Below, one piece after another: positions 26,235-34,041 of a DNA stretch of 64,000 bases. Under the pieces are notes generated by a model, which worked only from the letters and a program-made list of their open reading frames with translations, searched no databases and was not told the origin of the DNA. The stretch's first letter is position 1. The number at the start of each line of letters is the position of its first letter. The stretch is from Paramagnetospirillum magneticum AMB-1 (GTDB taxonomy: Bacteria > Pseudomonadota > Alphaproteobacteria > Rhodospirillales > Magnetospirillaceae): contig NC_007626.1 of NCBI RefSeq assembly GCF_000009985.1, positions 3,527,943 to 3,591,942 on the forward strand. Reading direction: 5' to 3'. Both the position numbers and the translations under genes were made by a program.

Positions 26235-26441
26235 TGCCGCAGCTCCTAAATACCCGATACAGGCATTTTCCGCTGCCGACTTTATCAGTCTGGCTCCTGC
26301 ACCTCATTTGTCATGCAATACCCGGTCGAGACGACTTCGTACCAAGTCCGGCAATTTGGTCCGCCCACGTGTCTTCATCTATGGACAGCCCGTGCAGCGC
26401 CACGTATTCGTTCAAAAAGACTATTACATCGGGAGGGGGAG
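26235..26441. promoter_or_regulatory. divergent promoter region of export operon and AraC-type regulator
   Basis: 207 bases between the start of the first giant surface protein (minus) and the regulator (plus). It should hold both promoters and any regulator site. I see no strong palindrome. The assignment rests on gene arrangement. Confidence 0.4.
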
Positions 26442-27452
26442 ATGCGGCCTGCGTATGAGACGCTGAAGTTCGATTGGCTCTGCACGCCGACCGCCGAAGA
26501 CGCGGTGGTCTTACGCCCCTGGGACGGGGATCTGGCGATCCACTACTATCCCGTTCCCGAGGAAATCGGGCAGGCGCACATCACCAGGCTGGAACTGGCC
26601 ATGGGGATGACGATTTTTAGGGCCGAGCACCAGTTTTCCCAGGAGGGCTTCGGAAAGCTGGTCGAAATCGCAAAGGTTGAGGGGACTTTTCCGTCCACCT
26701 CATTCATGGTTCAGATCGCGCGGGGTAGCCGGGTCATCCACTACGAATCCATTCCGGCTGTGAATGTCATTTTCAGCCCAGGCCAGGATCTGTTCCGTTT
26801 GGCCGACCGCCTGAAGGTGACGCCCGTGGTCGATGCATCGGCAAACGGCGCCATGACTGCGTTGACCATCGGATTGCAAACCCTGGAGCATTTGATCGGG
26901 AGGGCAAGTGCCCACCGCACCCTGGAAGTTCTCGGATTGCTACCGGCGCCCCGTGTGTTGATCAAGGCTATCCCGACTTCCATATCTGATATCCTGCACA
27001 CGGCCATTCCGACCGGGCTAACCGGCGCCCTTCAGAGGCTGACGGCGCAGGCGAGGGCGTTGCAGTATCTGACGGCGCTGATCGTTCACTTGGGCACGGA
27101 CATCGAAGAACAGCCTTCCCTCTCGGCCTCGCAACGCCGTGCACGGGAATTGCACGCCGTTCTTCAGAAGACGGAAGGAAAGATCCCAACGCTGAACGAG
27201 CTAGGGCAACAATTCAACAAATCAGCACGGACGCTGAGCAACGACTTCCAGATGGAATATGGCCAGTCGATCGCGGCTTTCATTTCAGACATTCGGCTGC
27301 AGGAAGCCCATGCAGCCATCACCAAGAGCAATGTGCCTTTGAAAGCCATTGCCGAGCGTCTGGGGTATGTCCACACCAACCACTTCGTCCGCGCATTCTC
27401 CAAGAAATTTGGTTATCCACCGGGGGCACTTCGGAAGAGAAGCTCGGCATAA
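26442..27452 (+). CDS. AraC-family transcriptional regulator
   Basis: 336 residues from the ATG at 26442, preceded by GGGAGGGGGAG. The N-terminal two thirds are an unassigned sensor region (about 1-225). The C-terminal 100 residues are a double helix-turn-helix AraC domain: TLNELGQQFNKSARTLSNDF, then PLKAIAERLGYVHTNHFVRA and FSKKFGYPPGALRK. It is divergently transcribed from the giant-protein export operon, so it is the likely local activator. The signal it senses is unknown. A longer frame from 26313 lacks a ribosome-binding site. Confidence 0.88.
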   Translation: MRPAYETLKFDWLCTPTAEDAVVLRPWDGDLAIHYYPVPEEIGQAHITRLELAMGMTIFRAEHQFSQEGFGKLVEIAKVEGTFPSTSFMVQIARGSRVIHYESIPAVNVIFSPGQDLFRLADRLKVTPVVDASANGAMTALTIGLQTLEHLIGRASAHRTLEVLGLLPAPRVLIKAIPTSISDILHTAIPTGLTGALQRLTAQARALQYLTALIVHLGTDIEEQPSLSASQRRARELHAVLQKTEGKIPTLNELGQQFNKSARTLSNDFQMEYGQSIAAFISDIRLQEAHAAITKSNVPLKAIAERLGYVHTNHFVRAFSKKFGYPPGALRKRSSA

Positions 27453-28061
27453 CCTAACAACCCACAATTCTGTTTTCTGGGTCTTGCTTCAATCTGCGAC
27501 TACCTGACGGGTAGCTGCCCAGTCGGGAGTTCATCGTCTGGGAGCGTCCATTTTCACCAGCGATGCCGATCGTGTCCCAGGGAGCATGATCTTTTAAGCG
27601 CACCTAACTCCTGGAGGGGGGCGCCCCGTGTTGATACTCCCCATCGCCTCATACCAATTTATCGCGGTTAGTTATCCATGACGGTCGCGCTGGCGCTGCT
27701 GGCGAAACCCGGAGCCCTCTACGCACGCCCCAATCCGATCGTAGCGCTTACCCAAACGGTTGGCCACTTCATATCGGCTGATTTATGTGATGCGACGTCA
27801 CAGATATGTCTAACTTAAATGCTCGTTAAAGTATTATCGACAATGGGCTTTCAGCGTGCCATTCTGACCATGCTATCGCTATTTGACATCGTAAATCTCT
27901 TGGAACTGGCCGTGGTTTTGGCTGCGGCCAGTTCCAAATCGTTTTCCTCAGAATTGAGGATCCCAGGGACAGGGTTTGGCACCAATGCTATTCAAGGTTG
28001 TCATCTCTGTGGCTGTTCATGACCGCAAAAATGCTGATGCCCGGCCCTTGAACCGACGACC
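27453..28061. other. 600-base gap without a convincing gene
   Basis: No supported gene. A 67-codon plus-strand frame at 27819-28022 has no good ribosome-binding site. A minus-strand stretch near 27680-27780 reads RYEVANRLGKRYDRIG... to a stop without a start codon, and might be a transposase remnant. Neither is strong enough to annotate. Confidence 0.4.
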
Positions 28062-29765
28062 CTAAAGAACGGCGCTGGACTCGACCTCAAGAACTTCGAT
28101 CACCAGAACCAAAAAATCGTTTGCTTCCACAGAATTAAAGCCGTGCTCCCCCACAAAGTTGTGGATTTCGCCCAGCTTTTGATCGATTGGGAGATTGACG
28201 AACCTATCGCCATAGACATCCCGCATGATCCGCAAGAACTCCCTCACGTCGCCGCCCCATTCTTTCCTGCGTCGATCCAGGTCAAATGCAGGCTCAATCG
28301 CCTTCGCTGTATTGAAAATGGTCGGCCCTTCTTCAGTGGGGTCGACATCGGCCTTCCCGAGCAGATACTCCAAGCTATGGGGTAGCACGACAACGGTGTT
28401 CGGCGGTCGAGGCTCCTGATGTTCCATCTCGTTCAGCACGTGGCTGTAATGCCGATCGATCATCTCGATGGATGTTCCTGTCCAACGCGAGACAAAGCCC
28501 AAATCTTGGCGTTCATACAGCCTGTCCGTGATAAAGGTGTGTCGAAACGATCCCAATGCATAATGGCTTTTGTAACGCACCCCCCTGGAAAACTTGGCGG
28601 CATCCAGCAGTTCAATAAATGGCTTCGCTGTGTTGCGATTCATTGTTCCATCTTTGTCATGGAACACAAAATCGTCCTCGGTCACCTCATATTTATCAAA
28701 GTGGGCGTAAGCCTTCTTGAGGTTGTCCACGATTGACTTGAATCCTGACTGTGGCGTCACCGTCCGCAGGTGTTTTCTGACATCAGCCTTTTTCAAATGC
28801 TCGGGCCGCAGCCGGACGAGGTATGAGATTTCCCCCGCCTTATCTACCCCAGAAATGAGATCGCGAAATCTAAGGCGCGACGCCTCAACGGTGCGCAAGC
28901 CTGATAAGTATAACACCATCATGCGGTAGTGGTTAATTACCATGGCACGGCGCTGGATGGCGTGAAGGTGTTTACGACATCGCGATGCTGATACCTTTTG
29001 CAGGCGCTCGATTTCGTCGGGAGAAAAGGCCAAGCGGACACTGCCAGTGCCGGAAAGTCGCTTAAAACGAGGAATGGCCTCCGCACGCAAATATCCCCTG
29101 GACGCCGAGAACTCCATGAACTGGTAGAACTGTTGGCGCTCCTTCCTGATCGTGGCGGGGCTTGGGGTGACCGGGGTGAAGGGGCGAACCAGTTCCTTGC
29201 CATTACGTTCATATTTAATGAACGTCTTACCTTTGTAGGCGATGGCATAGCTCTCGCGCCATTCATGATATCGCACGAGATCAGCGGCGGTGATGGTGTC
29301 GATCAACTTGTCGTCGAAGAATGGAACGAAATACCGTTCCAAGGTGGTGCTGACGCGGGCACGGACGTATGGTTTGACGAAGCCAAGATTGACCCGCTCA
29401 TCGAGCCATCGCAGATATTCCGACACCAACCCGTTGAAGCTCTTGGGGTGAAGGCTCTCGCCTCGTTCCGCCCGATAATTCAGGGCCGCGTAAAGCTGCC
29501 GGGCCTTGTCTTTAGCCCTTTCAAGGTCGCTTTCGCCGGTGGTGCGTTCCAGCCGATTGCCATCATTGTTGATGGCGAACATCCCTGGAGCGGGAGCCAT
29601 GGTGACGCGGGCGGTCCAAATGGATCGACCTTGTTTCCGGCGCAGAATTACTGGGATATCTATAAACCGGAACTCGTTGAGCGATTCCGTTGCCAGATCT
29701 GAAACCCCTGCCTTACGGCCCTTGGAGTGGTTGCCTTTGCGGGTCAATGGTTTGGCTGCGTTCAT
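28062..29765 (-). CDS. tyrosine-type site-specific integrase of the tRNA-Arg island
   Basis: 567 residues from the ATG at 29765. A SAM-like core-binding region (about 105-245, including FNGLVSEYLRWLDERVNLGF) is followed by the catalytic domain. Visible active-site motifs are LSGLRTVEASRLRFRD (first Arg), YALGSFRHTFITDRL (His/Arg box) and IEMIDRHYSHVLNEM (nucleophilic Tyr). The long C-terminal extension (about 110 residues after the Tyr) is unusual. It lies inside the island 170 bases from the displaced tRNA-Arg half, so it is the likely integrase of that element. It is distantly similar to the integrase at 42464. Confidence 0.9.
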   Translation of the reverse strand: MNAAKPLTRKGNHSKGRKAGVSDLATESLNEFRFIDIPVILRRKQGRSIWTARVTMAPAPGMFAINNDGNRLERTTGESDLERAKDKARQLYAALNYRAERGESLHPKSFNGLVSEYLRWLDERVNLGFVKPYVRARVSTTLERYFVPFFDDKLIDTITAADLVRYHEWRESYAIAYKGKTFIKYERNGKELVRPFTPVTPSPATIRKERQQFYQFMEFSASRGYLRAEAIPRFKRLSGTGSVRLAFSPDEIERLQKVSASRCRKHLHAIQRRAMVINHYRMMVLYLSGLRTVEASRLRFRDLISGVDKAGEISYLVRLRPEHLKKADVRKHLRTVTPQSGFKSIVDNLKKAYAHFDKYEVTEDDFVFHDKDGTMNRNTAKPFIELLDAAKFSRGVRYKSHYALGSFRHTFITDRLYERQDLGFVSRWTGTSIEMIDRHYSHVLNEMEHQEPRPPNTVVVLPHSLEYLLGKADVDPTEEGPTIFNTAKAIEPAFDLDRRRKEWGGDVREFLRIMRDVYGDRFVNLPIDQKLGEIHNFVGEHGFNSVEANDFLVLVIEVLEVESSAVL

Positions 29766-29934
29766 AAGCGTCCCCGGATCGTCCCCAAAACCTGCCACCA
29801 AGCTATGGTAGAAAGTATGGCATAGGTCTGTCAATTCCAGGAACGATGAAAGTCGCAGTTTTCCTATATTTAAACCATCAAAGATATCGATTTATAGTCG
29901 CAATATGATGAAGTCAATAGGAGGGCAGGAAACT

Positions 29935-29979
29935 CTCCGAAGGCAGAGGTCGTAGGTTCGAATCCTACCGGTTGCGCCA
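29935..29979 (+). repeat. attachment site, right copy (attR): displaced tRNA-Arg 3' half
   Basis: 45 bases from the anticodon loop to CCA of a tRNA-Arg(CCG), with no 5' half. The 17-base core is identical to 3766-3782. The T stem reads GTAGG/CCTAC here against CTGAG/CTCAG in the intact gene, each self-complementary. This indicates the original chromosomal 3' end, displaced when the island brought its own. Confidence 0.8.
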
Positions 29980-30108
29980 ATCTCCTTACCGCAAGAACAC
30001 TGGGTTTCAGCCGATTTCGGATTGGCTGACTTGAAAATCAATTGGATTTTCGGGACAACTTGGGGACACCAACCGCCGTAGCTGTCCCCGAGGCGCCCCA
30101 TGGCAACC

Positions 30109-30909
30109 TGAGCTACTCCCCGGAAATCGGACACTGACGGGAGCTACGATCTGATGTTTGCTGATCCCCAACGACGAGGAGATCAGAAATGTCGAAGCGC
30201 AGGAATCATGACGCGGCGTTCAAGGCGCGTGTCGCCCTGGAGGCGCTGAAGGGCGAACGGACGGTATCGGAATTGGCGTCGGCCAATGGCATCCATCCGA
30301 CCATGATCCATCAATGGAAGAAGGCTCTGCTGGATGGGGCCGCCGATATCTTCGAACGCGGGGCCAAGAAGAGGGCTGAGGTGGACGCGGATACGGTGCG
30401 GTCCCCGCATGCCAAGATCGGGGAGCTGGCTGTTGCCAACGATTTTTTTCTCAAAAGCTCAAGCCATGGACCGGCAAGTGAGGCGGGCCATGATCTAGCC
30501 CCAACACCCGGCGCTGTCGATCGGCGCGCAACGCCGCCTGCTGTCGATTGCGCGTTCGTCGTTCTACTATGAGCCCCAGGGCGAGACGGAGAAGAACCTA
30601 GCCCTGATGCGGCTGATCGACCGGCTGAAACGGGCCGGAACCCGCATCTCCATGGACGGCAAGGGAAGGTGCATCGGCAACATCTTGTCCGCTGTGCGTT
30701 CACTTCGCTCCGTCGAGCGGCTGTAGCGATCCCTGAAATAAGAATGCGTCTACCTGCATGCCCGGGAGACCGGATCGCAGGCAAGGGCGGAGATCGGACG
30801 CTGGATAACCTTCTACAACCACTACCAGTCACCTGCAGCCCATAGCGCCCCCCGTGGTCTACGGAAACACCATCAACCAAACGGATCAGCAGGCCCGGGG
30901 AGTAGCTCA
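30109..30909 (+). mobile_element. decayed IS3-family element with intact ends
   Basis: Perfect 15-bp terminal inverted repeats are seen: TGAGCTACTCCCCGG at 30109 and CCGGGGAGTAGCTCA ending at 30909. The 801-base length is much shorter than the 1.2-1.4 kb usual for IS3 elements, consistent with an internal deletion in OrfB. No clear target duplication flanks it. It lies just outside the island's right end. Confidence 0.75.
30189..30900 (+). pseudogene. IS3-family transposase remnant (OrfA and deleted OrfB)
   Basis: OrfA opens at 30189 (MSKRRNHDAAFKARVALEAL) with the helix-turn-helix HPTMIHQWKKALLDGA, then degenerates after KIGELAVANDFFLKS. OrfB survives as fragments in other frames: an early ARSSFYYEPQGETEKNLALM region at about 30545-30605. 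A jump leads to a C-terminal MDGKGRCIGNI and then KECVYLHARETGSQA-like segments (30650-30800) with stops. The catalytic middle is missing. It cannot encode a working transposase. Confidence 0.75.
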
Positions 30910-31076
30910 ATTGCCGCAAAGCGGCGGCAGTGAAAAAACATCAGAGGAGGTCCAAGGCGTTAATGGACCGCGAATTAGACGTTAACAAACCATGAATTTT
31001 TGCATGGCTGGGCCAGCCTATACCTCGGTATACTCCTCTCTGGACACGCCAGACTGTGTGGGAAGAGGGGGCAGCC

Positions 31077-32210
31077 GTGACCTACGGGACATCCGCGAAG
31101 ATCCAAGCCGGGGCCGAGGCCTATTTTTCACCGGGCCAGACCCTGGTGGTCATCGATCCCAGCCCACGCATGCGCGATGAACTGGCCAAGTTGACCGTAT
31201 CGTCATTCCGGGTCGCCGATTTCCCCGACGTGGATTCTGCGGTGGCGCGGGTAACCAAGGAACCCGCGGCGATTCTGATTGGCGGCGCGGTGGCAACCAC
31301 CGGCCGAGTTCCTCCCATCGAGCGCCTCCGCAAGCATCAGACGTTCGGCCGCACCCCGGTTATCCGGGTGGGTCAACCCAAGCCGGCCGCCGGCGGTGCC
31401 TCGGTTCCAGACCGGGTGCCCGACGCCGAAATCACCCTGCCGGTCAAGTCCGGCGATCTGATCCGGCGGATCTGCGACCTTGCCAACAGGACGGTCGAAG
31501 CCGACTGGGACAAGCTGCCCGAGGGACCGCGCGCCGCCCTCAGCCAGACCCTGTCGGTGTTCAAGGGCGTCGGCGATCTGGTGGGAAGGGGCAAGCCCAT
31601 CGAGTTCAAATCCGTCTCCGACGCCTGCTCGCCGGTGCTCGACAGCGTTCGCCAGTCGGGGCACGGCTATATTTTCGAGGGCCTGCGGAATCACAATGAT
31701 ATCTGGTACGTGCATTCGCTACGGGTTTCGACCCTGCTGGCGCTGTTCGGCCACAAGATCGGCCTGGACGACGAGTCGCTGATGACCCTGGCCTCGGCCG
31801 GCCTTGTTCATGATTTCGGCAAGACCAACTATCCCGCCGGCCTCAGCGGCAAGATGGGAGCTCTCAGCCCCGAGGAAAAGGCCACGGCCCATGACGGGCA
31901 CGTCCTCGGCACCACGGACTACCTTCGCCAGCACAGCGACGCACCGCGCGCCGTCATCATGGTGGCCGAGCAGCATCACGAGCGACTGGACGGCACCGGG
32001 TATCCCAAAGGCCTGAAAAATGGAGACATCAACGACCTGGCCCGCATGGCGGCCATCGTCGATGTCTTCGCGGCCCTGACCGAGCGCCGATCCTATCGTG
32101 CCGCCATGGCGCCAACACAGGCCCTGGAGGTCATGCAGGAGCTGATGCGCGAAAAGCTCGATCTGCGGCTGGTGCGCCTGTTCCGAAACATGCTGCTGGA
32201 AGCCGCCTAG
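31077..32210 (+). CDS. HD-GYP domain protein (probable c-di-GMP phosphodiesterase)
   Basis: 377 residues from the GTG at 31077, chosen because AGAGGGGGC lies just upstream; another GTG at 31056 is possible. Residues 20-125 look like a degenerate receiver domain (LVVIDPSPRMRDELAKLT). The HD-GYP domain (about 190-365) shows HSLRVS, the metal-binding LVHDFGKTNYP, AEQHHERLDGTGYPKGL with the GYP signature, and IVDVFAALTERRSYR. Such enzymes hydrolyse c-di-GMP. The usual HDIGK is HDFGK here, a conservative change. It is a single gene in the backbone between the islands. Confidence 0.88.
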   Translation: MTYGTSAKIQAGAEAYFSPGQTLVVIDPSPRMRDELAKLTVSSFRVADFPDVDSAVARVTKEPAAILIGGAVATTGRVPPIERLRKHQTFGRTPVIRVGQPKPAAGGASVPDRVPDAEITLPVKSGDLIRRICDLANRTVEADWDKLPEGPRAALSQTLSVFKGVGDLVGRGKPIEFKSVSDACSPVLDSVRQSGHGYIFEGLRNHNDIWYVHSLRVSTLLALFGHKIGLDDESLMTLASAGLVHDFGKTNYPAGLSGKMGALSPEEKATAHDGHVLGTTDYLRQHSDAPRAVIMVAEQHHERLDGTGYPKGLKNGDINDLARMAAIVDVFAALTERRSYRAAMAPTQALEVMQELMREKLDLRLVRLFRNMLLEAA

Positions 32211-32509
32211 ACCATTCCCGGCCCAGGTTCCAAAAAATATCCGGACCAGGGCCAAGGACGACGGGAATCGACTCAAAGTGATGGTGGAGGCCATTTCCAG
32301 CCTGCTTCCATCCCCCCGGGGCAAGCGGAATCCAGAGCCGACGCATAGCGCTCATTCGCGCCGAGACGCGAGCAGTGCTTGCTTTTCTGCGCCAATGGGA
32401 CGAAGACTATCAGAGTCGATTATGCCATGAGCAAAATTCAGAGTTGATCGGCATCGGTTACGGGTCGCGGAACGCGCGGCCCTTCTATCCCTATCTCGGA
32501 GAATTCTTC
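32211..32509. other. upstream region of the cold-shock gene
   Basis: 300 bases with no supported gene. It probably holds the promoter and a long 5' leader for the cold-shock protein, as is common for csp genes. I see no specific element beyond the ribosome-binding site CGGAGAA at about 32498. Confidence 0.35.
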
Positions 32510-32719
32510 ATGCCGAATGGCAGCGTCAAGTGGTTCAACAGCACCAAGGGCTATGGCTTTATCGCTCCGGACAATGGTGGTCCCGACGTGTTTGTGCACA
32601 TCTCTGCCGTCGAGCGGGCAGGCCTCTCTGGGCTGAATGACGGCCAGAAGGTTTCCTTCGAGGAAGAGCGCGACCCCCGCAAGGGCAAGACCTCCGCGGT
32701 CAATCTGAAGGTCCTCTAA
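32510..32719 (+). CDS. cold-shock protein, CspA family
   Basis: 69 residues, a single cold-shock domain: [18 protein letters not shown] holds RNP1 (KGYGFI) and DVFVHIS holds RNP2. It is a five-strand OB fold that binds single-stranded RNA or DNA and melts mRNA structure. Length and motifs are typical. The start at 32510 is set by the family N-terminus; the frame stays open further upstream. A strong terminator follows 12 bases after the stop, so it is a single-gene transcript. Confidence 0.95.
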   Translation: MPNGSVKWFNSTKGYGFIAPDNGGPDVFVHISAVERAGLSGLNDGQKVSFEEERDPRKGKTSAVNLKVL

Positions 32720-32730
32720 GCCTTCAAATG

Positions 32731-32771
32731 ACACGGCCGGCATTCTTGCGAATGCCGGCCGTGTTTATTTT
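32731..32771 (+). terminator. rho-independent terminator of the cold-shock gene
   Basis: ACACGGCCGGCATTC (32731-32745), loop TTGC, then GAATGCCGGCCGTGT (32750-32764): a perfect 15-bp stem followed by TTATTTT. Confidence 0.95.
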
Positions 32772-32800
32772 GGGGACGGGCGATCCACCCTGGCGCCCCC

Positions 32801-33448
32801 CTACTGATCCCCAAAGCTCATATAGCGGGTATCGTCCTGGACGAAGCCGCCGGCCATCTTCATGAAGGCTTCGGCCGTCAGAATCGCATCGAGCAGCGCC
32901 CCATGATGTTCGAACCGGTCGGAGCGGTCGACCCACAGGCGATCGCACAGCACGTCCAGTGAACCGGGCACGCCCGGAAAGAACTGCCGGGACAGTTCCT
33001 GGGTACAGACGAAATCCCCGTCGCCGAAGATCATCTCGTCAAAGCCGCAACGCCCGGCCCTGGCATACTCGAAATTGAGAAACTCCATCTCGTTCTCGGC
33101 GCTGTGAGCCAACAGCGCGTCCTGTCCGATGAAGGCCTCAAAATCGTCGAGGACGTCGCGGAACGACGGCGCAGTCTTCAGCTCGGCCGGGCTGATTCCA
33201 TGGACATCGATGGACGCCTTGGAGATGGGGCCGCCGGGCTGGAGGCGGCGCTGCCAGCTTTCGCCGGTCTTCCACCCCTCGTCGCCACGGACCAGTTCCA
33301 GGCAGCCGATTTCGATGACCACGCCGGGCAGGCGCAGCCCCTTGGGCATCTTCTTGATCTCGGCCGGGGTCGGGACCTTGAACCCCGTGGTCTCGGCATC
33401 GATGGCGACAATCCGCGAAGTGGTGGCCAAATCGTCGAGGGACAGCAT
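32801..33448 (-). CDS. DnaQ-like 3'-5' exonuclease (DEDDh family)
   Basis: 215 residues from the ATG at 33448. The exonuclease motifs are in order: Exo I VAIDAETTG (D17, E19), DVHGIS, Exo II LLAHSAENEMEFLN, and Exo III EHHGALLDAILTAEAF with the His and Asp. It matches the DNA polymerase III epsilon and oligoribonuclease superfamily. It lacks polymerase-binding features I could recognise, so the substrate is uncertain. It lies head to tail with a small conserved gene (33484-33729), 36 bases downstream of that gene's stop. Confidence 0.88.
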   Translation of the reverse strand: MLSLDDLATTSRIVAIDAETTGFKVPTPAEIKKMPKGLRLPGVVIEIGCLELVRGDEGWKTGESWQRRLQPGGPISKASIDVHGISPAELKTAPSFRDVLDDFEAFIGQDALLAHSAENEMEFLNFEYARAGRCGFDEMIFGDGDFVCTQELSRQFFPGVPGSLDVLCDRLWVDRSDRFEHHGALLDAILTAEAFMKMAGGFVQDDTRYMSFGDQ

Positions 33449-33483
33449 GGCGGTCAATTCCTGAAAGAATGCGAGGGAAACGC

Positions 33484-33729
33484 TCAGAACCGGTCATCGC
33501 CGCGCTCGACCGGTGCGGCAGGCGTGAAGAACCGAAGGTCCATCAGCGCCGAGACGGAAATGATCCGCGTCTCGCCCTGATGCAAGAAGCTCTCCATGCG
33601 GACATGGGGAATCCCGTCGACCGTCTCCCAGACCCGGGACACCACCCAGACCTTGTTGGGCTGGTCGCCGATTTTGACAAACCGATCCCCGGGCTGGACC
33701 GGCGGAAGGGCGCGCTTAAACCAAGACAT
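33484..33729 (-). CDS. conserved-looking small hypothetical protein
   Basis: 81 residues from the ATG at 33729: MSWFKRALPPVQPGDRFVKI, then KVWVVSRVWETVDGIPHVRM. It looks like a small all-beta protein with no signal peptide. Position upstream of the exonuclease gene suggests cotranscription. I cannot assign a function. Confidence 0.6.
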   Translation of the reverse strand: MSWFKRALPPVQPGDRFVKIGDQPNKVWVVSRVWETVDGIPHVRMESFLHQGETRIISVSALMDLRFFTPAAPVERGDDRF

Positions 33730-33845
33730 GTTTGAACTCCATGGCAGGAGCATACCACGCGCAGGGCGGGATTCGTCGGCTAAAGCGTGATGCCTTAACG
33801 GGCCGCAAAAAGCCCCGCTTCGCGGCAGGGCACCCGCCCTGACCC

Positions 33846-33948
33846 GTTCGGAGGCCCAGCCTCCGAACCTCCAGCTTTTTTATTAGAAAGCTGAAGGGGC
33901 CGGGAAGCCATGCTTCCCGGTTGGGGGATCGGGGGCAAAAGCCCCCGA
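33846..33948. repeat. cluster of four consecutive hairpins
   Basis: Four perfect or near-perfect stems lie within 103 bases: GTTCGGAGGC/GCCTCCGAAC (33846-33868), CAGCTTT/AAAGCTG (33872-33893), CCGGGAAGC/GCTTCCCGG (33900-33920) and TCGGGGGC/GCCCCCGA (33929-33948). The block is non-coding and lies between the exonuclease pair and ttrA. It looks like a mobile palindromic or structured intergenic repeat. Confidence 0.65.
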
Positions 33949-33983
33949 AGCGGCGCGTCCCCACAGCCCGCTCAAGACGCAAA

Positions 33984-34016
33984 AACGGCCTGAAACCACC
34001 GGGATTTCAGGCCGTT
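33984..34016 (-). terminator. terminator of the ttr operon
   Basis: AACGGCCTGAAA (33984-33995) pairs with TTTCAGGCCGTT (34005-34016). On the minus strand the stem is followed by TTTTTG, 25 bases after the ttrA stop. Confidence 0.85.
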
Positions 34017-34041
34017 CGGAAGAAAGCGCCGCCCTTGCGGC

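Larger units (their letters stand above)
3811..29979. mobile_element. putative genomic island integrated at tRNA-Arg(CCG)
   Basis: It is bounded on the left by an intact tRNA-Arg and on the right by a displaced copy of that tRNA's 3' half, with a tyrosine integrase (28062-29765) just inside the right end. This is the standard geometry of tRNA-targeted integration. Cargo is an AT-rich block of unrecognised genes and a giant surface-protein export cluster. The extent rests on the repeat pair; a composite of more than one insertion is possible. Confidence 0.65.

Noticed and set aside
27680..27780. Minus-strand stretch reading RYEVANRLGKRYDRIG to a stop
   Set aside because: Too short, preceded by a stop, and I could not match it to a transposase family with confidence.
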